Part shown: piece by piece, positions 12,013-17,721 of the stretch | Numbering within the stretch: the stretch's first letter is position 1 | Layout: each line of letters opens with the position of its first letter | Assembly (NCBI GenBank): GCA_002432945.1 | Contig: DJHE01000024.1 | Location: 35,951 to 53,671, forward strand | DNA length: 17,721 nucleotides | Direction: 5' to 3' | Origin: Synergistaceae bacterium UBA5827 | Lineage (GTDB): Bacteria > Synergistota > Synergistia > Synergistales > 79-D21 | The notes under the pieces: generated by a model | Databases searched by the model: none | Seen by the model: the letters and a program-made list of their open reading frames with translations, nothing else | Told to the model about the DNA's origin: nothing | Position numbers and translations under genes: made by a program

Positions 12013-14859
12013 TTAGATCGATTGCAGGGCGGTACGGATTTTCCCGTTCCGCCAGAGGTTCTGCGTGACGATCCCCTCTACCGCGCCCCGGTTTTTCTCG
12101 AAGAAATCCTTGACTCCCTGGGCATCGATTGCCTTCACCTGAATCGTGATGTTCGTCTGTCCGCCCATGCCGTCCCCCAGAGCCTGCATCTGCTTCCTGG
12201 AGAACACACCTTCTCCCGTCTGGAGAATCGCCAGGCGTTCATCGGAACCCACAATCCCACCCGAGTGGAAACGGGGCAGGCTTCGGACAAAGGTCGGGGA
12301 ATCCTCCCCGACGATCCCGCCGGAGTGCATCCCGATCCCGCCACCGCCGAACAATCCCCCGAAGAGACCTCCCAAAAGCCGCAACGCCATCGCCTTGATG
12401 AACAGATAGGCGATGTCCTGCCCAAGGGATCTGAGCATGTCTCCCAGGTCCTCCCCTCGGGCGATCGCTCCCGCAAACGCACCCGCCAGTGTGTCCGGGA
12501 TTGAGGCCAGCTGGTCGTTCAGGGCCTTGTCAGCCTCCCTAATCAGCCGACTCATCGAGACGGTCGTTGCCCGGAGCGTGTCGTCGAGAGCCGTCATGGC
12601 GCCCTCAATGTTCTTCGTCACTTGAGGATAGTCACCGTACTGCTCCAGGAGGCGAGACAGGGCTTCCCTGTAGCCTTCCGCGGAAAGGGTCCCGTTTTCG
12701 AATTGCTTGGCCAGGGTGTCGAGGGAAGTGGAGGCGATCTTTCCCATGACGTCCTGGATCTCGGCGAACCGTTCCCTCATGGGCTCGGTCCAGTTTTCGA
12801 ACTTCTCGGGATCCAGACCGATATCGGCGAGCTCCGCCTTCATCGAGGCAAGGGACCGGGTTAGGGAATCCAGATACTCGGGGTCCCCAATGAGCCCCAG
12901 CCGGTTTCCCCAGGCCTGGGTGTCGTAGAAGGCTGAAATCCCGTCGTTCACATCCTGGGCGAGCTGTTTCAGCTCGACTGCCGATTTTTCGGCCCGCTTC
13001 AGCTCATCCGCCTGCACCGCAGACTCTGACCGCTTGAAAGCCGCGGCGGTTTCCTCGCCCGCGATACGGGACATCTCGGAACGGATATCCTTCTGCAGGT
13101 CCGCGATCTTCTTCCAATCCTCGCTCAGCGGGGCAAGCTTCTTCTGCCACTGATCGAGCAGGGAAAGAAAATCCTTCCCGTCTGCTCCCAGATAGGCCAT
13201 CTGGTCCCTGATCTTCGAGACCAGACTCTCCACTGCAGACTCGCCCGAAGAGGATCCTCCCAAGGCCCCTCCAGACCCGCCCGTTCCCGAAATCGCGCCG
13301 GGGCCGACAGAAAAGGGACTTCCCAGGTTGGCCAACCGTTGGGCTTCGAGTTTTTCGTAAAAGGCCGAGGTGTTTTCTCTCCGCTCTCCCTTTGTCAAAG
13401 ACGTGTTGCGGGTCGAGTTTGGGCCCCCTACGGGAGCGGTGTACATCGTGTCGCTATCCGTACCCTTGAGAACCTCCTTGCCCATCTGATAGGCGACAAA
13501 AGCAGCCAGGAGAGGGAGCACAAACTGCAGTCTGGTAGCCAGCAATGCAAGGCCGTCCGCAACCTTTGAAAGACCGCCGGATGCCGCCAGCAACCATCCA
13601 GTGAACCCGGCCCCGCTCCGAATGGCTTCCGGAAGCGAAACTATCCATTTGCCCATCTTCGACGTGACGACGACCAGCCACCCCGACAGTCCGCTAGCCG
13701 CTTTTGTCATCTTTCCAAAGGTGGAGATCCACCAGCCTCCGACCTTGATCCCGGCTCCAAGGGCAGTCAGGAACAGTCCCGTCTTTATGGCTCCCGTACC
13801 GAAGGACCCGCTCAAGGCGTCGATGGCCTTGCTCATAGGCTCCAGCCAGTCTTCGCCTATCGTCATCATTTGGGTCCCAACCGGCTCCAGGGCGATCCCG
13901 ATCTTGTTTTTCAGCCGGTTCCACTTTTCGGCAAAGCCGTCCGTTTCCTTCGAAGCGTTCCGGATCGCCCCTTCGGCCCCCTGCAGCGCCTTGGTCAGTT
14001 CGGCAACCTCGAAACGCCCTTCACGGATGGCCGCGGCCATATCCGGACCGGCCTTTGCGCCGAAGACCTCGATCGCCCTGGCGTTCGCCTCTCCGACACT
14101 GCCGGCGGTTTTGATCTTCTGTATCGCCTCGTCCAGGGCGCCGGCGGTATCCTTGATGCCGGATTTCGCCATTTTCGACAGAGCGATCCTCAGAGAGCCC
14201 ATGACCAGTTCCGTGTTGACGCCCTGTCTCTCGAATTCCGCAAGCAAGGCCGTGGCCGTATCCAGATTGAATCCCAGCTGGCGCATGGGGGCCCCGTACC
14301 TGACCAGCTCCTCCGAAAGCTGCCCTAACCCCGCTCCGGTCTTCTGGCCTGCCAAGAAAAGCTTGTCCAGGAGGATCGTGCCCTGCTCGTTGGCCACTCC
14401 CCAGTCCTTCATGACCCGGGTGCTTCCAGCTACAACCGACGTCAGGTCTTCCTTCAGAAGCCTGCCGGCGTCCAGGGCAGCCCTTCCCATACTCTGCAGT
14501 CCTTCGCCCGAAAGGTTCAGCCGGGTATAAAGGTCCCCGAGGACTTCCGCGGTCGCCTCGAAGGGCTGGGTCACCTGGGGGGCAAGGGACTTGAAGTCCT
14601 GCTTGAGGTTTTCGAGCTCCCGGCCCGTTGCTCCGGACTTGACGGCCAGGGTGTCGAAGGCCTCGTCGATGTGAAACGCGCTCTTGATAGCCATGCCGCC
14701 CAAGAGCGCGAGGGGGGCAGTCAGCTTGACCAGGGCTGAGCCGAATCGATCGGCCTTTCCGCCCAGGGATTCCAGCTTGTAGCTGAAACTCTTTACCTGC
14801 CTTTCGGCCTCGGTTACGTCGAGCCCGAGAATGATTTTGACCTTACGGCTCTTCGCCAT
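12013..14859 (-). CDS. Tail tape measure protein
   Basis: This 948-residue protein is the longest gene here, as is usual for tape measures. The N-terminus is helical (LGLDVTEAERQVKSF, LESLGGKADRFGSAL), followed by the TP901-type core (AGSTRVMKDWGVANEQG, LFLAGQKTGAGLGQL, GVNTELVMGSLRIALSKMAK, at about 140-260) and hydrophobic segments near 360-460 (LFLTALGAGIKVGGWWIS, LQFVLPLLAAFVAYQMGKE). Long coiled-coil stretches follow, and a Gly-rich C-terminus has GGLFGGLFGGGGIGMHSGG and LAILQTGEGVFSRKQMQALG. At roughly 0.15 nm per residue the tail would be about 140 nm, a siphophage length; this is an inference from a general rule. GAGAGGGGGG eight bases before the ATG is the ribosome site. The gene follows the chaperone extension by four bases. 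Confidence 0.95.
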   Translation of the reverse strand: MAKSRKVKIILGLDVTEAERQVKSFSYKLESLGGKADRFGSALVKLTAPLALLGGMAIKSAFHIDEAFDTLAVKSGATGRELENLKQDFKSLAPQVTQPFEATAEVLGDLYTRLNLSGEGLQSMGRAALDAGRLLKEDLTSVVAGSTRVMKDWGVANEQGTILLDKLFLAGQKTGAGLGQLSEELVRYGAPMRQLGFNLDTATALLAEFERQGVNTELVMGSLRIALSKMAKSGIKDTAGALDEAIQKIKTAGSVGEANARAIEVFGAKAGPDMAAAIREGRFEVAELTKALQGAEGAIRNASKETDGFAEKWNRLKNKIGIALEPVGTQMMTIGEDWLEPMSKAIDALSGSFGTGAIKTGLFLTALGAGIKVGGWWISTFGKMTKAASGLSGWLVVVTSKMGKWIVSLPEAIRSGAGFTGWLLAASGGLSKVADGLALLATRLQFVLPLLAAFVAYQMGKEVLKGTDSDTMYTAPVGGPNSTRNTSLTKGERRENTSAFYEKLEAQRLANLGSPFSVGPGAISGTGGSGGALGGSSSGESAVESLVSKIRDQMAYLGADGKDFLSLLDQWQKKLAPLSEDWKKIADLQKDIRSEMSRIAGEETAAAFKRSESAVQADELKRAEKSAVELKQLAQDVNDGISAFYDTQAWGNRLGLIGDPEYLDSLTRSLASMKAELADIGLDPEKFENWTEPMRERFAEIQDVMGKIASTSLDTLAKQFENGTLSAEGYREALSRLLEQYGDYPQVTKNIEGAMTALDDTLRATTVSMSRLIREADKALNDQLASIPDTLAGAFAGAIARGEDLGDMLRSLGQDIAYLFIKAMALRLLGGLFGGLFGGGGIGMHSGGIVGEDSPTFVRSLPRFHSGGIVGSDERLAILQTGEGVFSRKQMQALGDGMGGQTNITIQVKAIDAQGVKDFFEKNRGAVEGIVTQNLWRNGKIRTALQSI

Positions 14860-14862
14860 GGC

Positions 14863-15189
14863 TTATCCCCCCTCTCGTTGGGATTCGAGCACTTTCCGTT
14901 TCATGTAATCCAGGGCTTCCATCTTCCCGAGGACCAGGCCGTCGCACCAGTGACCGACCAGGTCGTTCGCCTTCACGGTTCGGGTACACATCCCGGAGCC
15001 GTTCACGATCCAGGCCGCGAGAGTGGCCAGCCTCTCCATCTCGAGCCAGTTCCGGTAACGGTAGCCTTCCATGAGATCCGAGAGCTCGCCCACCGTCACC
15101 GTCCAGAGGTCTTCATGGGTCAACACGAGGGGGCCGAGAGCCGCCCAGTAGAGTTCCTGCCACCGGCGTTCCCTTGCCCCGCGGGTCAG
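14863..15189 (-). CDS. Tail assembly chaperone extension (gpT-like), made as a -1 frameshift fusion
   Basis: This frame has no good start of its own but is open without a stop from the slippery site at 15195-15189 to TAA at 14863. A -1 slip on A AAA AAC joins chaperone codons 1-119 to KKLTRGARERRWQELYW and on into LTHEDLWTVTVGELSDLMEG, NWLEMERLATLAAWIVNGSG and EALDYMKRKVLESQ, about 227 residues in all. In λ the gpG and gpGT pair made in the same way keeps the tape measure soluble and recruits tail tube subunits. Position just before the tape measure gene is exactly as expected. A GTG at 15126 would give a free 87-residue protein, but it has no ribosome site that I can see. Confidence 0.85.
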   Translation of the reverse strand: MTRGARERRWQELYWAALGPLVLTHEDLWTVTVGELSDLMEGYRYRNWLEMERLATLAAWIVNGSGMCTRTVKANDLVGHWCDGLVLGKMEALDYMKRKVLESQREGG

Positions 15190-15545
15190 TTTTTTTCTTC
15201 CTGGGCTCCCGTCTCTTCGGGGTTCTTCGCGACCGGCTTGATGTAGCGTCCCATCGCCTGAGCCAGGATCTTCGTGCAGGCCTCGGCAATCTCGTCGATC
15301 CGATCCGGGTCTTCGTCCAGAAGGTCCGCCACAGCTTCGGGCGTGACCTGTCTATGATTCTTCAGCAGGCCGGCCCATACGATGACGACGATCTCGTTGA
15401 CCCCGATCCCTTCGTTTCGAATCTCCCTCACCAGTTCGAAAATCGTCTTGTCTAGAGCCTTCTCGATTTCCCTGACGGCGTTCGTCCCATAGTGGATCTT
15501 CAACTTCTGTCCACCCAGGGTGATTTCGTTTGCCTGTTCGATCAC
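15186..15545 (-). CDS. Tail assembly chaperone (gpG-like)
   Basis: This 119-residue protein starts at GTG 15545, seven bases after AGGGGGG: IEQANEITLGGQKLKIHYG, TNAVREIEKALDKTIFELV, EIVVIVWAGLLKNHRQVTPE and AVADLLDEDPDRIDEIAEAC. The pattern (β-strand, then TNA-x-R-E-IE, then WAGL-x-x-x-H...VTPE) matches the gpG/GTA-gp10 type of tail chaperone that coats the tape measure during assembly. The open frame runs further upstream to 15713, but that part crosses a perfect terminator hairpin and is not coding. The final codons GAA GAA AAA AAC TGA hold the frameshift site. About one protein in many would continue into the gpT-like part. Confidence 0.87.
   Translation of the reverse strand: MIEQANEITLGGQKLKIHYGTNAVREIEKALDKTIFELVREIRNEGIGVNEIVVIVWAGLLKNHRQVTPEAVADLLDEDPDRIDEIAEACTKILAQAMGRYIKPVAKNPEETGAQEEKN
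15189..15195 (-). promoter_or_regulatory. Slippery site A AAA AAC for -1 ribosomal frameshift
   Basis: The minus strand reads GAA GAA AAA AAC TGA at the end of the gpG-like gene. The heptamer A AAA AAC is in the correct phase (X XXY YYZ) directly before the stop, and the -1 frame after it stays open through the gpT-like region. This is a canonical bacterial slippery sequence. No strong downstream pseudoknot was identified by eye. Confidence 0.88.
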
Positions 15546-15560
15546 GTTTCTGCCCCCCTG

Positions 15561-15593
15561 TAAAACAAAATCGGGCCGGAAGATTCCGGCCCG
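15561..15593 (-). terminator. Intrinsic terminator just after the major tail protein gene
   Basis: On the minus strand CGGGCCGGAA pairs perfectly with TTCCGGCCCG over ten base pairs around a two-base loop, followed by ATTTTGTTTT. It starts 26 bases after the stop of the major tail protein gene and ends 15 bases before the GTG of the chaperone gene. It probably lowers transcription of chaperone and downstream genes relative to the abundant tube protein, with read-through supplying the rest. Confidence 0.82.
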
Positions 15594-15619
15594 CCCCTTC
15601 ATCCTTGCTCCTTTACCGC

Positions 15620-16048
15620 CTAAGCCTCCTGAACTTCCTCCTCGAGTGCTCCATTGCCCTGGAAGCTCAACGAGACCCCGACAGCGTCGTTCGTCGCTCC
15701 GCCCAGGTTCCAATCGGTGATCACCGCGTCGCCCACGAACTCAGGCAGACCGACTCCGGTCCCTTCCGGGCGATAACCGATCCGGAGGTTTCCGTCTCCC
15801 ATCAGGATGGTGTTGATCTGCTTTTCCGCCGAAGCATCCGCGGGGTTCCAGTAAAGCTCGAGGGTCCCCTTCCATTCCCGCTGTCCCGACAGGTACTCCT
15901 TCCAGTCCGTGCTCAGGACCGAAACGTCGATGCTCCCCTTGGAAACCTGCAGGCTGTAGGACTTCACTTCAACGAAGGCCACCGGAGCCGGGGTAGGAGT
16001 CCCGAAGTAGAGAACAATCTTCGAATTCTTCGCCGCCACCTTACTCAA
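15620..16048 (-). CDS. Major tail (tube) protein
   Basis: This 142-residue protein begins at TTG, six bases after a perfect GGAGGTGA that contains the TGA stop of the upstream gene; the next in-frame candidate (GTG, codon 4) would be spaced too far. SYSLQVSKGSIDVSVLSTDW, KEYLSGQREWKGTLELYWNP and QINTILMGDGNLRIGYRP, then FVGDAVITDWNLGGATNDAV and GVSLSFQGNGALEE, match the Phage_tail_2/TP901-1-type tube protein fold. It polymerises into the non-contractile tail tube; no sheath gene follows, which supports siphophage morphology. A strong terminator directly downstream fits its need for high expression. Confidence 0.92.
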   Translation of the reverse strand: MSKVAAKNSKIVLYFGTPTPAPVAFVEVKSYSLQVSKGSIDVSVLSTDWKEYLSGQREWKGTLELYWNPADASAEKQINTILMGDGNLRIGYRPEGTGVGLPEFVGDAVITDWNLGGATNDAVGVSLSFQGNGALEEEVQEA

Positions 16049-16054
16049 AACAAC

Positions 16055-16414
16055 TCACCTCCCTCTGTAGGTTCGATAGGTGGCCACTCCGTGCCACCAG
16101 CCATCCGCATCCCGTAGGACCTGAAGCTCATCGAAGAGGAACTCCTCCGGCATCGCCTTATCCAGCAACTCTGCCACCTGAAAGAGCTCCTTGCGGCCTC
16201 GATAATCGCTCCAGACATGGAACGTGACGAGGCATTTCCGTTCCTCCTCGTCCATCGTCCGTCCCGGAAGCTCCTGAAGCTCCCCCATCACGATGAAGGG
16301 GCCGGCCTGGGATTCCGGCGCCAACCCGTCAAAGATTCCGGTCACCTTTGCCATGAGGGCCGCGTCCCCTGTCAATGCCGAATAGAGGTCCGTGTACAGG
16401 TTTTCGAGGTTCAT
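16055..16414 (-). CDS. Tail terminator / completion protein (DUF3168-like, gpU role)
   Basis: This 119-residue protein has the shape of DUF3168 family members: NLENLYTDLYSALTGDAALM at the start, VTGIFDGLAPESQAGPFIVM, then a strand-rich core with CLVTFHVWSDYRGRKELFQV and a helix AELLDKAMP, and ends in VATYRTYRGR. Such proteins cap the tail tube after polymerisation and form the joint to the head. The ATG overlaps the TGA of the HK97-gp10-like gene (ATGA), and its own TGA lies in the ribosome site of the major tail protein, so the three genes are coupled. Confidence 0.85.
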   Translation of the reverse strand: MNLENLYTDLYSALTGDAALMAKVTGIFDGLAPESQAGPFIVMGELQELPGRTMDEEERKCLVTFHVWSDYRGRKELFQVAELLDKAMPEEFLFDELQVLRDADGWWHGVATYRTYRGR

Positions 16415-16818
16415 ATCAGCGCCTCCTCAATAGCATCGAGGATCCGCTCCTCGACCTCGTCCTCGTTCGCCTCTAGGGCAGGCCCAAGAAAGGGTTGGGC
16501 TGGGTCCTTGCGCGTCCCGAATTCCATAGCGAAGGCGTAGTAAACCCTCCCGCCTTCGGGAGATTTACGGCTCCCCTTGCCCTTCCGATACTTCACGGTC
16601 TTGGGGTAGTCGGCCTCCACAGCAACGAAAAGATCCTTTTCGTGCTCCTTCACCTTGATGGATTCCTTCAGATCCCCCGTCAGGACCGGAGCCCGTTTTT
16701 TCGCATCCTCGCAGATGACCTTTCCGCCCTTGACCAATTCGCCATAGGCCTTCTTCCGGATTTCGCCCGTCCCGGCCTTTCTCAGCTTCTCGACAGCCTT
16801 GTTCAGGTCGGCATGCAT
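16411..16818 (-). CDS. HK97 gp10-like tail completion protein
   Basis: This 135-residue protein shows the usual HK97-gp10 landmarks: a helical N-terminus, CEDAKKRAPVLTGDLKESIK (36-55), a variable basic loop, then YYAFAMEFGTRKDPAQPFLG (93-112) and a final acidic helix. Family members act at the neck or in tail completion between head closure and tail terminator proteins, which is where this gene lies. GGAGG lies about ten bases before the ATG. The stop TGA overlaps the next ATG. Confidence 0.88.
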   Translation of the reverse strand: MHADLNKAVEKLRKAGTGEIRKKAYGELVKGGKVICEDAKKRAPVLTGDLKESIKVKEHEKDLFVAVEADYPKTVKYRKGKGSRKSPEGGRVYYAFAMEFGTRKDPAQPFLGPALEANEDEVEERILDAIEEALI

Positions 16819-16820
16819 CT

Positions 16821-17132
16821 CTACCTATCCTCCGGCACACAGTCGAAGACGATGCACTCTCGTTCCGGACGCAGCGAACGAACCAGGAGCCGCTCTCCCT
16901 TCCACACGGCGATGTCGTTCATTCGTACATCCGCATAGGATCGGACCGTGATCTCATGAGTCCGGATCTCGGCGTCTCTCATGGCCACGATGCCATCTCT
17001 GGATCTCGGCACTATGACCTTCGCCCAAAAGACCCCCACGGTCGTTTCCTCCTCCGTATGGCCACCCATTCCGTCAGGGGAAAGCTCCTTGCGGCGGATC
17101 TCGATTCTCTCCCGCAATTCCCCTATCCTCAT
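16821..17132 (-). CDS. Head closure protein (SPP1 gp16-like)
   Basis: The 103-residue protein MRIGELRERIEIRRKE, MGGHTEEETTVGVFWAKV, RDAEIRTHEITVRSYADV, AVWKGERLLVRSLRP fits the phage head-tail joining family (Pfam PF05521): a short β-barrel that closes the connector and docks the tail. ATG 17132 is chosen because it overlaps the TGA of the connector gene as ATGA and gives the usual length; the open frame extends about 130 bases further upstream with low-complexity Arg-rich sequence that does not belong to the family. Confidence 0.88.
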   Translation of the reverse strand: MRIGELRERIEIRRKELSPDGMGGHTEEETTVGVFWAKVIVPRSRDGIVAMRDAEIRTHEITVRSYADVRMNDIAVWKGERLLVRSLRPERECIVFDCVPEDR

Positions 17133-17674
17133 GCCGGCACCACCCGATCTGGCCAGAGGAGCATCTCGAAGCCCTGGGGGACCTCGTTCACGATGTTGCC
17201 GACGTTCACGCTCTCCCGATGCTCGTACCAGTGACCGATCAACAGGAGCATGGCCTGTTTCCATCTGGCCGGAACGGTCTCGGTCCCAGCGGTTATGGTG
17301 ATGGTTACCGCGTCATAGCCCCTTGCCGTTCCCTCCGGCCAGGCGTCCACCACTAACCTGTCGTCCGCTGCAAGCCGGAATGTCCCCTCGGTCAATCCGA
17401 CCTCGGATCCGTCCTCCAGGACACAAACTATCGACGCGACACTCTTGACCGGAAGGAGAGGAAATCTGTAGGGCGTCTCCGGATAGCGATCCAGGAGGAT
17501 TTCAAACTGCCGCTCCGGCATCATTCTTCCCAGGAACGTTTCTGCCGCCTCCCGGGCCGCGGTGATCAGAGTGCCGATGAGTGTGTCATCCTCGGCGCTT
17601 TCGACTCGAAGATGAAGTTTTGCCTCTTCCAGCGCCAGTGGTTCCGCTGTCGGTGATGTCTTTTGCCGCCACAT
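17129..17674 (-). CDS. Head-tail connector protein (gp6-like)
   Basis: This 181-residue protein begins with PLALEEAKLHLRVESAEDDT (11-30), then LIGTLITAAREAAETFLGRM, LPVKSVASIVCVLEDGSEV and, further on, YDAVTITITAGTETVPARWK and a final helix AMLLLIGHWYEHRES. This order (helix with LEEAK-x-HLR, helix ending in the AA-E-x-x-x-GR pattern, β-part, then I-x-AG and a C-terminal helix with H-WYEHRE) is that of HK97 gp6/phage connector proteins, which sit under the portal. GGAGGTGA ten bases before the ATG is a strong ribosome site. It marks the transition from head to tail genes; portal and capsid genes would lie to the right, outside the window. Confidence 0.9.
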   Translation of the reverse strand: MWRQKTSPTAEPLALEEAKLHLRVESAEDDTLIGTLITAAREAAETFLGRMMPERQFEILLDRYPETPYRFPLLPVKSVASIVCVLEDGSEVGLTEGTFRLAADDRLVVDAWPEGTARGYDAVTITITAGTETVPARWKQAMLLLIGHWYEHRESVNVGNIVNEVPQGFEMLLWPDRVVPA

Positions 17675-17683
17675 CGCCCTCCT

Positions 17684-17721
17684 TCACCTCCCCGGCCGAT
17701 TCCAGACTTTCTGCCAGCCCT
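17684..17721 (-). CDS. C-terminal end of an unidentified upstream gene (cut by window edge)
   Basis: The last bases of the window probably hold the end of another late gene. One frame ends GWQKVWNRPGR with its TGA inside the GGAGGTGA of the connector gene, the arrangement seen throughout this operon. A second frame (GLAESLESAGEVKEGD ...) stays open to a TGA at 17586 and would overlap the connector gene by 89 bases. The first is preferred for its economy, but only 11 codons are visible and no family can be named. Confidence 0.3.
   Translation of the reverse strand, partial: GWQKVWNRPGR

Noticed and set aside
11506..12504. Plus-strand open frame of 332 codons across the gpL-like and tape measure genes
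   Set aside because: It crosses a gene boundary of the real strand and is low-complexity Pro/Arg/His-rich, as is typical of shadow frames.
13601..14530. Plus-strand open frame of 309 codons antisense to the tape measure gene
   Set aside because: Ser/Pro/Ala-rich composition with no domain; the opposite strand has a clear tape measure protein.
15546..15713. N-terminal extension of the gpG-like frame
   Set aside because: It overlaps a perfect terminator hairpin and the end of the major tail protein gene; the GTG at 15545 has the proper ribosome site.
12013..16055. Possible contractile (myovirus) tail
   Set aside because: No sheath or baseplate wedge genes are found; major tail protein, G/GT, tape measure, L, K, J order indicates a non-contractile tail.
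17133..17264. Upstream extension of the head closure frame
   Set aside because: Arg/Gly/Pro-rich shadow of the connector gene; ATGA overlap at 17132 gives the family length.

Overview
The window is the structural, lysis and integration-side part of a temperate, λ-like siphophage (prophage). Nearly everything from about 1300 to the right edge is one long, tightly packed minus-strand late operon, transcribed right to left. The two leftmost genes are on the plus strand: the 3' end of a P4-type tyrosine integrase and an AT-rich HEPN/AbiV-type defence gene. The host cannot be named. Spanin-like genes, Sec-type signal sequences and the λ-style tail tip point to a Gram-negative bacterium of moderately high G+C content; anything narrower would be a guess.

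Layout in order of minus-strand transcription. (1) Connector and tail completion, 17721-16055: the end of an unidentified gene, head-tail connector, head closure protein, HK97-gp10-like protein and tail terminator. (2) Tail tube and assembly, 16048-12013: major tail protein, a perfect-stem intrinsic terminator, a gpG-like chaperone with a textbook A AAA AAC slippery site that fuses it to a gpT-like extension, then a 948-residue tape measure protein. (3) Tail tip, 12000-7769: a gpL-like Fe-S tip protein with an inserted PA14-like domain, an NlpC/P60 (gpK-like) peptidase, a J-like tip protein with a large insertion, a DUF4376-like protein with a terminator-like hairpin inside its coding sequence, and a gpM-like protein displaced downstream of J. 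(4) Fibres and receptor binding, 7754-3932: four fibre or baseplate proteins sharing modules, then a second DUF4376-like protein and a terminator. (5) Lysis, 3864-1299: a tiny membrane protein, an XhlA-like protein, an M15 peptidase, a glucosaminidase, a holin-like protein, a 40-residue protein and two nested spanin-like genes, closed by an intrinsic terminator that faces the defence gene.

Gene spacing is extremely tight. ATGA or GTGA overlaps, and stop codons lying inside the next Shine-Dalgarno sequence, fix most starts. Several starts are therefore shorter than the longest open frame, and four genes, including the major tail protein, start with TTG.

The most noteworthy features are the PA14-like insertion between the cysteine pairs of the gpL-like protein, the intragenic terminator-like hairpin, the nested spanin-like pair, and the prophage-carried AbiV-type gene beside the integrase.
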